Shown here: positions 11,684 through 23,606 of the stretch, one piece after another
Layout: the number at the start of each line of letters is the position of its first letter
Position numbering within the stretch: position 1 is the first letter of the stretch
Assembly: GCF_027942865.1 (NCBI RefSeq)
Contig: NC_134511.1
Span: 2,558,067-2,622,066, forward strand
Direction: 5' to 3'
Length of the DNA stretch: 64,000 bases
From: Odontesthes bonariensis
Taxonomy: Eukaryota > Chordata > Actinopteri > Atheriniformes > Atherinopsidae
Notes under the pieces: model-generated
The model's database searches: none
Told to the model about the DNA's origin: nothing
The model's input: the letters and a program-made list of their open reading frames with translations, nothing else
Position numbers and translations under genes: made by a program

Positions 11684-12493
11684 TTATGCTAACCACATAA
11701 CAAATGGACAGGAAAACAGTATAATAAAACTAAGAATTGTACATTTTGACAACTGCTGTGCCATATAGTAGCAAACACATGTAAACACCAAGTTGGTAGT
11801 GAACACAAAGCAGGTTATCTGAATTTCTCTATCACCACAATAGCCAATTGCCTCAAAGGGTTTTATCCATTCCTGTAAAACTTCCTCATCTCTCAAAAAG
11901 ACCCAGTCACCATCTCCAGCCCTGTTTAGCCTCCCCCTGCTGCCTCTACCACGTACACCTCTCCCACGGGCACTCCGGCCACGTTCATTCCTCTCACCCC
12001 CTCTCCCATTTAGCAACGCTTCATCTTCGCTACTTTCCGCCCTATTCAGACCACCCCTGCGGCCAATCCGACACCCACCAGCCCTTCTACGGACACTACG
12101 CTCCCGTTTACCCCTGCTTGTGTTGGGCAAAGAGTTGGAAAATGTAGTGTTTTGTGCTTTGGAGACATTGGTGTGTTGCACAGCCGCAGCACTGCCGCGC
12201 AGTAAAGCACCACCATGGCTAGCACGGTAGAAAGAATTGACACTCACGCTGGTCCCAGCGCTACTCTCACCTACACTGTTTCCACCATTCCCACCAGCCC
12301 CCCTACGAATACCAACACTCCTAGTAGCCTTTCCACTAACTTTGTTAGGCAAAGGGTCGTGTGCTAGTACATTAGCACCGCCATTGCCATGCAAAGACGC
12401 ACCATGCTCAGCGAGCTCACTAGTTGACCGACCGTCATCTCCAAAAGAAAGATTTTCCCCTTCTGAATCAGAATCGGCAAACAGGAAACCCAT
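11684..12493 (-). pseudogene. piggyBac-type transposase N-terminal remnant
   Basis: The ORF from the Met at 12493 reads MGFLFADSDSEGE, then a Ser/Gly-rich stretch, then Arg-Gly-rich runs (RGRGVRGRGSRGR) and DGDWVFLRDEEVLQEW. Acidic plus RG-rich is the usual disordered N-terminus of piggyBac transposases. The reading then enters unrelated hydrophobic sequence; the DDE domain and C-terminal zinc finger are absent. Confidence 0.5.
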
Positions 12494-12503
12494 CACATCA
12501 CTA

Positions 12504-13408
12504 CAGTGGAAACCGCTTATAGTGGTCACGGATATAGTAATCAACCGCTTATATGGATCAAAAGGCTTGGGACGGAATCATTTCTATACAAATGCTGTTT
12601 AAATAATTCGTTTATAGTGATCAAGAAATCCGCTTATAGTGTTCATTTTTGGCCATTTTATGAATGTAAACATGTGCAAAAATAATTTTAAAACTACGTG
12701 TAGCTATTTTATTTTTTACTCCCTTGATTCCTTTCTGGACGTCTGCTTCTGCCTCGCTAGCTAACGTAACGAGTTGACACCGGGCAGCAAGCGCGCGAAT
12801 CATGGCTGGAAAAAGGAAGTCATGGAGGAGCATGTGTCCGAGGATGGGTGCTGGAGAGCGGATTGAATGCGCGTGTGACCGCTGGAAGCTCCAGGCTGGT
12901 TCTTGTAAGATGGGAGGCCGGTGCTCATTCGATTTCTCCTATTTGTCGAGAATTGCTACTTTGTGGTTTTGCGCATGCGCCAAGCCGATTTTCTAAGTTT
13001 CGTTTTCACGCCAAGTAGCACAAATCGACAGAACACCGGCACGGAGGAGCATAGATCCGAGCAGGGGTGCTGAAAGGCGGATTGAATTCAAACTTTATTG
13101 TCTGACTTGTAAGAAAAAAAATGCACCGGCGGCACAGCAGAGAATAAGTTATGTACTGTATTTGAGTTAGCCTACAGTATGTCTGCGCAGTACTGTAATT
13201 AAACTTGCATGATAATAAAATTCAGTAAATGCTGAAGCTATCCGTTTTATTTAGTTTTTCTCATTGAAAAACGGCATTTAGATGATATTCTCCATAAAAA
13301 ATAAGTGAAATACCTGTACTGTAATACAACTTCGGTTTTAGTAATCAACCGCTTATAGTGTTCAAATTGGCTCTGGACCAACGTGATCACTATAAGCGGT
13401 TTCCACTG
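12504..13408. mobile_element. pogo/Tigger-like non-autonomous element
   Basis: Perfect start/end inverted repeats beginning CAGTGGAAACCGCTTATAGT, with TA duplicated at each end (12502-12503, 13409-13410). 905 bp. A short plus-strand start MAGKRKSW at 12802 resembles the N-terminus of pogo-type transposases, but the rest is lost. Nested in the piggyBac-like element. Confidence 0.88.
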
Positions 13409-14002
13409 TATAAGTAAACTTTTTCCCAGTCATCTTTTATTTATTTTGTCTCGAACTCTTGTAATCCAGCAATACTGCTTCAGCAATCAAGATCCGTGGC
13501 ACACTTTCTCCGGTTTTTTCTCCTACAACGTAGAAGGGACTTCCTTGAACATTTTACATTACAGTGTGACGTATTCCGAGCCAAAGTATAAGTTCGGGAT
13601 GTCTGCCAACTAGTTGACGGGAGTATAAGGCAAATTTGACACTCTGCTTGGCTCTATCGTCTGTTAAAGTCAACACCACTTCTTGTCGCAATATTGCGAC
13701 TTTGGCGCCTAAAGGGTTAAACATGTAAAATACATGAACAGGAAGAAGGGACTCACCTGTTGAGTGACGCACATTTAATGATATGGGAAGCCTGGTTGGA
13801 ATGGCGGTTGCCCCCCCGGTGGGTGAACCGCGTGCATCATACATGATGACGGTTGCCTTTATTCACAATTGCCCCGTCATCTGGAGGAAAACACGACGCT
13901 GATATCGTCTTCGGGACATATCCGCACACGTCGTCACAATAGTGTTGTATGAGTCTGGCTTTTGTTTTCCCACTTACTAAAATAACTTATCACATTCATA
14001 AC

Positions 14003-14123
14003 CTCACTCAAATCAGCGTTTCTGGAACCGAAAACTCAGAGTTTTCTATCTCAGAGTAGATCAACTCAGAGGTCAGGAATAGACTCAGAGTTGGTTGAAC
14101 CTGCTTTGTGAAAGGACCCCTGA
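14003..14123. mobile_element. Harbinger-type element, right-end fragment
   Basis: Almost identical to the right end of the 50601-52229 element (AACCTCACTCAAATCAGCG ... GGTTGAACCTGCTTTGTGAA). The left part is missing. Confidence 0.7.
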
Positions 14124-14145
14124 TCACATTCAGAGGCCTCACCCT

Positions 14146-15138
14146 TTAAACATGGACATTTCTTTTCAAAGTGATTCTAATTTGGAGGTCTGCCAGTGGG
14201 CAGGTATCATGTAGTTCTTGTGGCTCAACACGTTCCACTTCCTTGCTTGGTGATGCTTTGAGATCATAAGCTCTGTAGTGCTCCATATAATCAGCTTCTG
14301 GACATCGTGAATAAGATTGTGATGGGATTTTTTGTGCCACATCGGCCAACACAAAATTCATTCATCAAATGTAGCCAGCCCTCTCTAATTTTTTATCCAT
14401 CATATATATATATATATATGTATTTTTTTTAATTTATTTATATTTCACTGATCCCTGTTCTGTGTAAAACTAAATTAAGATAAAGTTAAAATGAGACATT
14501 ACTATCACTATTTTGGGCTTGCATACCTTTGTTGTTGCTGAAGTGAAAGTATGCAGGTTCACAGATAAAACCAGCTGCCTGGGCTGCCTCCACACAGGAC
14601 TGTCCCTCTGGCACAAGAAGTCAGAGAGCTGAGAATACAGTGGGCCAGTTTGGGGGGAGCCGTCACATTGGACACCAAGCCAAGGGTTGTGGAACTGACC
14701 AGAGTCCCAACCAGAGGTCATATAATCCTTCTGCCATCAGCAGACGCCCCTCTGGAGAGGTTGACAGGAACCAAAGGAAGCTCTGCCGTACAGAAGTCCT
14801 GAGGGTTAAAGATATGTTAGAGTTAGTTTGTGCAATCATATTGTGTCTTTCATCATGTTTACAGCGTTCATCTGCATCCATGTCCTTAAAAATATGTATT
14901 CCAAATTTGAGCAAGTAAACAAAGTCTGGCGGGCTAAACGCCCGCTTCTGCAACGCTCCCGGTGGGGTTTGAAGTCGGTGCAGGAAGGACCCAAAATGGC
15001 GGTGTGACAGAGACGTGTGCAGTGGGATTTCGCCGTTAACCTCAAGTCCTTTGAAAGCAACGCAGGTGGTAGCAAATGCCCGCTTCCCGGAAACACCACA
15101 GTTAAATAATCATTAATATCACCCCCCACATCAGCCAT
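14146..15138 (-). other. Possible exons of an unrecognised minus-strand gene or retrocopy
   Basis: Three short open segments lie downstream of a promoter-like block: 15138 down (MADVGGDINDYLTVVFPGSG, ATG in a strong GGCCATGG context); 14719-14527 (MTSGWDSGQFHNPWLGVQCD, ending at AAAG|GTATGC); and 14361-14146 (MNFVLADVAQKIPSQ... ending LADLQIRITLKRNVHV). I recognise no domain. Acceptors could not be placed for the last segment, so this may be a decayed gene. Confidence 0.2.
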
Positions 15139-15501
15139 GGCCGTGACCGCATGAACTGTGCGCGCCGACAGGCATGTGAACCAACGGTCATGTATAAATG
15201 CGCGTGCCCGAAGTAGTCCGAAGAGAACCGCGACCCAGCTTGCTGCGATAATGGGCTAATTTATAGCCATTTTTATATATATATTTATATATGCTAATTT
15301 ATAACTAACACTAAACCAACACCAACACTGTATGAATACACAACTGTAAGCTACCGTTACGATTTTAAACCCAGAAAGCAGGAGAGTAACTAGCCCCGCT
15401 AGCTGTCTGGGATGCTAGCAGGTGTTCGCGGCAGGAACTTACTAAAATAACTAAACTAATTAAACTTACTACAATTAAATTATTTGTTTTTCCTCTTACT
15501 T

Positions 15502-15655
15502 ACCTTCAAAAACGATGGAGACGGTGGTAATTCAGCATCTATATTCTTTCCCAGTTGTCAGAGCCGAGAGAGTGGCGGGCAGCCCAACTGCCGGTAGAAA
15601 GTTCTGGAAAGTTCTAGAAGGTTCTGGGAAGGCGGAGACGTCATGACGTCAGACG
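15502..15655 (-). promoter_or_regulatory. Promoter-like block: HSE array, CRE palindromes, TATA-like box, splice donor
   Basis: On the minus strand the order is CRE (TGACGTCA at 15644-15651, with GACGTCAT overlapping at 15637), then a heat-shock-element array at 15597-15629 of alternating GAA/TTC triplets every 5 bp (GAA-TTC-GAA-TTC-GAA-TTC, then an offset GGGAA). A TATA-like AATATAGA follows near 15540, and a textbook donor GAAG|GTAAGTAAG at about 15507. This looks like an inducible promoter with a short first exon. The gene it would drive is not identified. Confidence 0.45.
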
Positions 15656-15664
15656 CACAGCATC

Positions 15665-15850
15665 ACGAGAAACCTAATTGTAATGTAAATGTAAATGTAT
15701 TTTGTTTATACAGCCCTTTACAAACAATCATAACGATGTACCAAAGTGCTTTACAGCAGGTAATAAATGAAGAGAAGAATAAGTAAAAACAAATAAAAAC
15801 AATAAAAGAACAGTGAAAGCAATAAAATTATTTTAATAATTGATGCAGAT
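15665..15850 (-). mobile_element. LINE 3' tail fragment
   Basis: Reverse complement of the tail at 46000-46150 (CACTTTGGTACA..., CCCTTTACA..., AATAAA-rich), showing that both belong to one LINE family. Confidence 0.65.
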
Positions 15851-17169
15851 TCACTCAAATGAGAATAGCAGTTTACTGTGTGTTGAAGGAACAACATGTA
15901 ATTCCAAGTTGATATACTCCACAAATGTAGACTGCCTCCACTAAAGCAGATATCTGAACGAAACTAATTCAGAACTTCGCATTATTTCAACTACTGCGGA
16001 AATACACTTTTTAGAGTGTTAACAGGAAACACTTTCATTCGATCGATGTACAGATCATATGTGATGCAAAAATGCAATTAACCAACATTGTGGCGAGGTG
16101 GTCTGGTTCAAAGCACCATTCATACATTCTGAGTAACAGCATCATTGGGAACAGACTACAAGCTGGCACTGTGCGTGATGGTTGGCAACTTTATTCCTGT
16201 AATTGTCCTAATATTATTTCCCGTGACATGCATTGCGCCCCCAGTTTCTATCCCGTCTTCACAGCATCACAGTCGATGGTTGAAGTTAGTTTCTTGCTGT
16301 TTTTTGCTGGTTAAACTTCAGCTTAAGATCTTTCTAACAAGCCCCTGATCGTCTCTGTGGGCAAATGTTAATAACCCCGTGCGTAAAGTGTGAAATGTCT
16401 TTATCAGCCTCACCTTTTCCCACTTCTGCACGTTACTGTATGAACACGTTGTGGTGAGTTACACAGAAACATGGGTATTTACCTTGGGGGTAATCAGAGT
16501 GTAGCATATGTATCACCAATACACACTGTTTACACTACTGGACCAGTTCTAGGTTCTAATGGAGTGGGGTAACAAATAAAATGGAGCCAGGGACCAGGTA
16601 CTTTAAATGCAATAACCAGCTCTTTAGTGGAAATAAACAACAGTAAAACACAGGTGACATTTCAACAACCTGCAGGTATCAACAATAAATTTCTTTACTT
16701 TCATCTCTTTTTCCTCACCTCAGTTTTTTTCTAGATTAGAGATAATTTAGTTCAGGTAAGCCACCGTAGTTAGCTGGTTTATTTAGTTTAGATAGGTTAG
16801 TTCTATTGGACCGGTCTGTAACTATCTTATTTGAGGTTAATCTATTTTAATTCAATATTCATCCCGAGTCAACTCTTTCCTCTTACAAGAGAATAATCAC
16901 ACCATAAAAATTGAAGCATAACTCTTATACTGCTAATCACAACGATGACAATCATGGAAAAACAAAATACAAAATGTAATACTTCAACAAGTTCAGAGTT
17001 CAGTTCAAAGGAAAATATAATCCAACACTCCTACCGCTCTGGCAGAGTTTACCAACAGTCCATCCCTGCGCTCCCCTCACTGTCACAATGAGGATGAACT
17101 GTCTTTAGTACTGGAATCCGCCGGTCTGGCTCGCCATCTTGTGTCTTTGGCACTTGTGTAAGTCAGTGA
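15851..17169. other. Intergenic, no gene recognised
   Basis: AT-rich DNA. I found no domain, transposon ends or RNA gene here. Confidence 0.4.
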
Positions 17170-18260
17170 GATGAAGTGGTCCGCACACTGGGTATAAGCT
17201 CCAGAAAATAAACTTTATTTCAAATATGCATAAACGGCAACGTTTCGATCCACCAGTGGGATCTTCCTCAGGCAATGAGAGCAGTAGTCTGGGGTGACTT
17301 ATATCACATGACCTATAGGTAAGCTACCTGGCAAAGCAGGTGAGCGCACCCAAGTGGCATAACAAGCGCCTAGACGCGCTGGCATACTATTTAAAAGAAG
17401 ACCAGTGATCACAGTCGGTCATCAAAGAAAGCAAAAAAACAAAAGGAACAATCAATCACAATAATCAGAACAATAATCGATAAAAGATGTTTGGTATGGA
17501 AGACACATAACATACAAAATATTCACAATAGGGGCCTCAAGTCAAATTCCATATTGAGACCTTTCGGGGACAAAGTGTTGAACATATGAATATAGAATGC
17601 TTCCCTTCTAAGCAGAAGGTTATCAATGTCTCCTCCACGTCTGGGAGTGGAGACTTGTTCAATGCCAATGTATTTTAATGTTGACAGGTTATGTTTAAAA
17701 GTGTTAAAGTGCACAGCAACTGGATTTTTTTGGTCATTAGTGCGTATGCTACTTCTGTGCTCCGCAATGCGAGTTTTAATGCAGCGTGTAGTTTTGCCTA
17801 TGTAGGCGAGGCCACAAGGGCACTTGATCATGTAAATAACGTTCTTGGTGTTGCATGAAATAACCCCTTTTATTTTGAGCACCTTCCCGGTGTGTGGGTG
17901 GATGTAGGTATTACACTTGTAGGTAAAATTGCATTGTGCACACTGTGCGCACCTGTAATTTCCTTGAGGGAGAGGTGAGAAAAAAGGTGGTGGTTTTTTG
18001 GGGGGTTGGTCAGCTCTTACGACCAAATTAGAGATGTTAGGTGAGCGCCTATAGGCGAAACGCGGAGGCTGTCTAAATGACACGTCTTGTAATGTAGGGT
18101 CGGAACACAGAATTGGCCAATGTTTACGCACAATATTCTCAAACTCTCTGCTGAGTGGAGAATATGTGAGGGGACTTACTTGTGTAAGTGTAAGAGGGAC
18201 TTTCATGCCGTGACTGGACTGCCAAACATAATTGGAGCAACAGACTGCACACATATACGC
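17170..18260 (-). mobile_element. Penelope-like element, 5'-truncated 3' end
   Basis: Contains the GIY-YIG endonuclease end of a Penelope-like element and about 350 bp of downstream sequence, including a conserved CTGAGGA...GAAACG block at 17243-17271. The reverse-transcriptase part is absent. Confidence 0.75.
17523..18254 (-). pseudogene. Penelope-like GIY-YIG endonuclease domain (truncated ORF)
   Basis: Open for 243 codons. A Cys-rich region (YRCAQCAQCNFTYKC...HPHTG) precedes GVISCNTKNVIYMIKCPCG, LAYIGKTTRCIKTRIAEHRS and later RREAFYIHMFNTL. VIYMIKC...AYIGKT is the GIY-YIG signature and RIAEHR carries the catalytic Arg region. In Penelope-like elements this domain nicks the target DNA. The fused reverse transcriptase upstream is missing, so this is a fragment; the first Met is arbitrary. 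Confidence 0.78.
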
Positions 18261-18662
18261 ATCAAAGCACCTGTGAGCTGAAGGCCAGGTGGGGGTGTCT
18301 CCATACAGCGGGGGGGCAAACTGCTCTATAACCCAGAGAAGGCATGCCAGATTTGCACAATATTGCCATGAACGAGGGTCTCCTACAACCTGAACCAGCC
18401 CAGACAGACCAGAAGGTGCCAGAAGACCCCCCTCATGGACCCCCCCATCGAAGAGCCATTATGATGAGGCAACAACTGATTGCACGCCTTTAGTTGCAGT
18501 CATCGAGCGCCTGGCCATGGTGAGATGTCTTTTTTTTTTTTTCGGTGACATTATGTTCCACAGGTGACATGGTATTAACAGCACTCGTAATAACTTCCCA
18601 TTTCTTGGCTTTAGCAGGTCCCGTAATTCCACTGCTGACTCTGCTAAAATGACAGATTTTCC

Positions 18663-18858
18663 TTTCTGGATCTGTGAAAGCAGAACTTCAGTCTCAGAGC
18701 CCCTAAAGTTGTTCTTTCTGGATCTGTGAAAGCAGAACTTCAGTCTCAGAGCCCCTAAAGTTGTTCTTTCTGGATCTCTGAAAGCAGAACTTCAGTCTCA
18801 GAGCCCCTAAAGTTGTTCTTTCTGGATCTCTGAAAGCAGAACTTCAGTCTCAGAGCCC
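18663..18858. repeat. 52-bp tandem repeat, nearly four units
   Basis: Units starting TTTCTGGATCTGTGAAAGCA recur at 18663, 18715, 18767 and 18819 (period 52). The last two carry TCTCTG instead of TCTGTG. Confidence 0.95.
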
Positions 18859-18949
18859 GTATTCTCATGACTCAACACTCAACCCTTCCTGGCACAGGAG
18901 CGAGGAAGCACAGCCTGATATGATATAATTTTGAGTGTGGAGTATGCAA

Positions 18950-19140
18950 ATCTACTATCCTCGTGCCCCTTAAATACGCACGGGTGGGATTCATCATTTA
19001 CACAGGTTGTTTACACACTTTTTCCGAAGTTAAGAGCGTTTGTTGAATCTGACGCGGCGTGTTCGCACGAGACTTTCTTATGAAAAAAGTGAGAGAAATT
19101 TAGAATAAAAATACGAAAATGTTCTTGCATGAGGCCCAAT
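18950..19140. mobile_element. Fragment of a dispersed DNA element (family of 58734-63225)
   Basis: Matches 59055-59167 plus 63190-63225, ending GTTCTTGCATGAGGCCC. It lacks the Harbinger insertion of that copy and so shows the empty TTTA site. Confidence 0.7.
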
Positions 19141-20457
19141 GAATGGATGAACGCGTACTGTTGCACTGTTAGCTCAGAGCTGCCGTGCTGTTGCTATTCT
19201 GTAGCAGAGTGGTGCAAAAAGTCTACATTAAGTGGTTTCAGAGTTACATGGTTCTGTAAAAGCATTCAGAAAACAATACAGCAATGTACTGATATTAGAA
19301 AATGTACTTTGTACTTTTGTATACTTAAGTATTTTTAAAAGGAAGTTCTTCAGTACTTTAACTTGAGTAAATTTTTTTACTCACCTACATGACTTTTACT
19401 TGTAGTTGAGTAAGATTTGACCATGAGTATCGATACTTTGACTCAAGTATTGGAGTTGAGTGCTTTGTCTCCCACTGCTTAAAGCACTGTGGGCGTAACT
19501 GCCGTGTATGCTGCTTTGTTGTCTTCCGCTATCTTCTCCGCGAGCAACAGTAACACCTCGACCAATGGGATGAGCGTATTCTTGTGTGTGAATATGCTGT
19601 CAGCTCATTGGTCACAGAGCAGGAAAGGGCACCATGGAGCAAATTCGTAGCTATACAGTTTATGTCCTGAAAAAGTATGAAATGTCACTGTGTGTTTTAT
19701 GTGCATCAGATTATAGTTTATCAATCATGTTTCATTCTGCAGAGATGCCCCGTAAGGAGAGGACGTTAAAGCAAAAACAAAAGGAGTGTTTCATATTGGT
19801 GCTCCATGTGCCCCCTTTTTACTTTGAGCACCTGCCCCTCCGAAGGTCTCTGCACGGCCCTGCAAAGCAGCATCTTTGTTTGGTTTCTGCTCCACAGCAC
19901 AGTGAGCAGCACTGATGTCCCTGCAGCTCCAACAAAAAGGGCCAAACAAGGACAAACAGCAGTCTGACATCTTCTGAATGTGAGCAACAGCTGGAAGTCA
20001 CCTCCATACATGGTTTGTTTCCTGAGTCCAGGTCCCGGTCCCAGCCTGGGGTCCTTGCTGCAGGTCCTCCTTCCTGTTTATCTGCTGTAAAATAAAGGCC
20101 GTCTGTGTCCTGCTCTGTGAATCTTTGCCAGCGATGGAGAAACCAAAGCTTTCTGAACCACTGAACCAACATGAAGCCATCGTGTTGAAACGGTTCAGTG
20201 TTTCAAAGAATTTGATCAAATTAATGATGGCGCCATCTGCTGGCCACCCTCCAACACAGCATTTAAAGGGCCGGGTGTTATAAAACAGAGACACTGTTCT
20301 GCAGAACAATAAAGGTTCCATGTGCATCTTTAAATGTTTGACTGTTTAATTAGAGACATTAATAATATACTTGTGTTATAACGTGATTGTACCATCATAA
20401 AATACTGTATGTAATAGAGATATGCTTTAGTAAGATTTATAGAAAGGTTGAAAGATG
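19141..20457. other. Gap between NLR-B 3' end and repeats
   Basis: Contains a palindromic-type repeat rich in ACTTGAGTAAA/TACTTAAGTA at 19310-19480, common in fish genomes. Otherwise no gene or RNA was recognised. Confidence 0.4.
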
Positions 20458-20463
20458 TTTATT
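20458..20463 (-). terminator. Possible polyadenylation signal of NLR gene B
   Basis: AATAAA on the minus strand, about 640 nt past the predicted stop codon. No competing gene lies between. It is inferred from position only. Confidence 0.35.
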
Positions 20464-20936
20464 TAACAACAAGATGATTTCAGCTGAGTTGGGCTTCAGT
20501 CTGTTCCTGTTCTTTGTTACGACCCCTCCAGCTTTTCACTCGGCACAGAAGTAGCTGGCACATCCTCCTGACTGCCGGGACAGAAAAGTGTTGCCACATC
20601 ACTATTTTCTTCATCTTTCCCAACTGTTTGGGAGGCAGTAACAATAATAATAATCAAATGTTCCTTTCAGGTTCCCACATTTCCATCAGCTCAGTCGTCT
20701 CTGACTGAATCACACCGACAGCTTCTCATTTCCACTGATGGAGTTAAAGATTAAAAGTCAGTTTTTAAAGGCAGAAAATGAAGGCGAGAGAATAAAACTG
20801 GTGACAAACTTTAGACTGTGGCTGTTCTTTAAGTTCAGATGGAACTGAAGGTTTAAGGATCGTTTCCATTACTGATCATTTCTAACCCAACTTTAACATG
20901 GTTATTCCAAAGGAAGAAAAACACAGAATACAAACA

Positions 20937-21004
<68 letters not shown>
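20937..21004. repeat. (ATC)n / (TGA)n microsatellite in the NLR-B 3' UTR
   Basis: About 22 uninterrupted ATC units. Read in one plus-strand frame they give a spurious poly-histidine; on the minus strand they lie about 100 nt after the NLR stop codon, inside the predicted 3' UTR. Confidence 0.95.
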
Positions 21005-21102
21005 GGGTGCAGTCAGAGTCTCTCTGCACACCAGCTGCTGCTGCTTCATCCTGTGGATCATCAGGACACAGATCATCCTCTCAGCTCACATCGTCCTGTT
21101 CA

Positions 21103-21112
21103 TCACTCCCAG
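21103..21112 (-). CDS. NLR gene B terminal exon (stop codon)
   Basis: After polypyrimidine-AG (CTCTACAG|) the phase-2 continuation reads Ser-Trp-Glu-stop; the rest of the exon is 3' UTR. A short terminal exon of this kind ends many fish NLR-C genes that lack a B30.2 exon. The 3' UTR then runs through a trinucleotide microsatellite toward an AATAAA near 20.46 kb. Confidence 0.6.
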
Positions 21113-23561
21113 CTGTAGAGAGAAGAAGAAAGAAGAGAGGAGATAAACGAGTGTTTCCAGAGCCTCTCTTCCTCAGCTGCAATCAGCTTTAATAAATAGA
21201 ATAAATAATAAATAAAGTCTGATAAAATACTGCTGAGAGCTGCATGGACCTCCGACCCTCTACTGACCTCAGAGTCTGCAGTTTGCTGTGTGGACTCTCC
21301 ACAAGCTCAGACAGCTCCTTCACTGCTGATTCCTTCAGGCTGTTGCCTCTCAGGTCCAGTTCTGTCAGCTGGGAGGAGGGGTTGGACTTCAGAGCTGAAG
21401 CCAGAGAAGCACAGCTGGTATCTGACAAACTGCAGCGCCACAATCTGAAGAAAGAATAAAACATGATTTAATAGATCATCATTTCATCAACTAAAGCCCA
21501 GAAGAAGAACACAGACTTTACCATGAAGACCAGCACAACTTCCACATCATATTAATCTGAACACACAACTAAAACATGGTGTCTGACCCCAGAGTCTTCA
21601 GTCCACAGTGTGGACTCTGCAGAAAGCTGCTCAGCTCCTTCTCTGCAGAGTCTCTGATGGTGTTATCACTCAGATCCAGTTCTGTCAGATGGGAGGGGTT
21701 GGACTTCAGAGCTGAGACCACAGAAGCACAGCTGATCTCTGACAACCTGCAGTACTCCAATCTGAAGAAAGAATAAAACATGTGAGCTGAAGCCAGCAGA
21801 GAAAAGGACTCTGAACCAGCTGCTGTCCATCATGGAGGATGAGCAGCTGATCTGTGCTGAGTGCTGACAGAACCAGCTGACATTAACAAAGTGTGTCAGA
21901 GCTGCAGGTTATTTTCACCAGCACTCATGGAAATATAGAGTGCAGGAGGTGTCTGAGAAAGGATTGCAGTTCCCACAGTCCCTGAAGGCAGCATGATGGG
22001 GTCCCTTCAGCCTCCTCTGCTGCTCTGGCAGTCAGGATTTAACCCCCCTGTCAGCTGACGTCCGGGCTCTCAAAGCAGGTCAGCAGCAAAAGTTTGAAAG
22101 TGAAAAAACGGGTCAGAAGGTGGAAAAAAGTTCAGAATCTGACAGAAAGTTTGTGAATCTGAAAACAGAAAACATCTCAAATATGGACAAATGGGACTAA
22201 AGTGTAAATAAAACCTATGAAAGAAGAATGAACTTTACATCAAAGTGAAATAAACTTCTGCTGCACTTTGAATCTGGTTGTTTGTTCCTCACAGAAAGTG
22301 ATGAAGCTTGATGTTTCTCAGCCTGCATTCACTCACATGCTGCTCACAGCTCTCTGAGCTCTGACTGAATGAAACAGCTGGAACAGCTGGCACACAGCCG
22401 GCAGGGGAACAGAGCAGCATGTATCTGCAGTGATGCAGCAGTCCCTGCCTCCCTCCTGCATGGCAGCTCAGTGATCATCCTTTGTGTCTGTGTTGGGCTC
22501 ACCTGCACAGGGTCGCAGCACTTCACCTGTTCAGCTTCTCTTTGGCTGCACAGCTATCAAACACTGACTCTGCTGCATGTTTTCACACATTTCTCACCTG
22601 ATGGAAAGCTGCTCACACACACTCACAGCCTCCTTCCATCTGCCGTTACCTAGCAACAAGTTAGCCAACAGCTGTTCTCTCAGCCATCGTCCAATCCTGT
22701 TATTCTTCTTCTGATAAACTCTTCTTTGTGTTTCCCCCACAGTCACTAAATGTCAGCATCACCTTCAGTGGGCCTTGGCATTGTGTAACAGGGAATTATT
22801 GATAGAATTCATGAAATAAAGCTCAACTGAAAGTGATTTCCTTTCAGTTATCAGTGGGAGAAGCTTTCTGGCTGCATTTTGTCATCATGAATGAATCTGA
22901 CTGAAGAGAACTGCTGCTGTGATGAAAGCTGTTTTCTAACCAGGTCAAAGATTGTTCATTAACAACAGAGTTGGAGGGGAGTTTGTTAGTATCAGCTGAT
23001 TAACGGGCTGCTGGAAATATTCACCAACTCTGGAGCTCTGGAAGCATCAGCCAGTGATTCTAGATTTGTTTCTGTCTGACAGATTCACTGTTTTCTTATT
23101 ATTTAACCCATTTAGGCCAGGAAAGCATTGCCGCATTTCTACCTTTAAAGCCGGGGGCGCTGTTGCGTTATTCTACCTTTAAAGCCGGGAAAGCGTACAC
23201 GTCTTTTTTCCTGTATGTAGAAAACATGGCTGTTATGCTGGTTAACCTCATCCCAGCACTTCTGCCACCTGAAAATCTGCTGGAAAAAGAAACTGGAGGA
23301 GTAAAACTCACCTGCAGAGCCCTGCTGCACTACTTCAAAGTGAGTTTACGTTTTATACTCGGTACACTGAGTTTGTAAGAATCACAGCTTTCTGCTACAT
23401 CAGCCGCATGCGGCTCTTTCATCCTGATGCTGCAGCTCCGCCTGGCTTGGGAAAATAAATTAAAAAATGATCCAATGGAAGTGTATTTTATTTTAATTTT
23501 TTTAAACTTTTTTTTTATTGTAGTTCTAAATTGGAAGATTATTGTGATCTTGAAATATTAA

Positions 23562-23606
<45 letters not shown>

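Larger units (their letters stand above)
11054..13716 (-). mobile_element. Degenerate piggyBac-like element
   Basis: TTAA flanks both ends (11050-11053, 13717-13720). Termini are CGCTTTAGGCGCCAG at the left and, inverted, CCCTTTAGGCGCCAAAG at the right. Inside is a minus-strand ORF with an acidic, then RG-rich N-terminus typical of piggyBac transposases; the catalytic DDD part is missing. A pogo-like element is nested within. Confidence 0.72.

Noticed and set aside
11848-12147. Plus-strand ORFs over the RG-rich region
   Set aside because: Antisense of the piggyBac N-terminal remnant, open only because of composition.
18663-18858. CRISPR-like direct repeats of 52 bp
   Set aside because: No spacers between units; simple tandem repeat.
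20898-21146. Poly-histidine ORF on the plus strand
   Set aside because: It is an (ATC)n microsatellite read in one frame, lying antisense in the predicted 3' UTR of NLR gene B.
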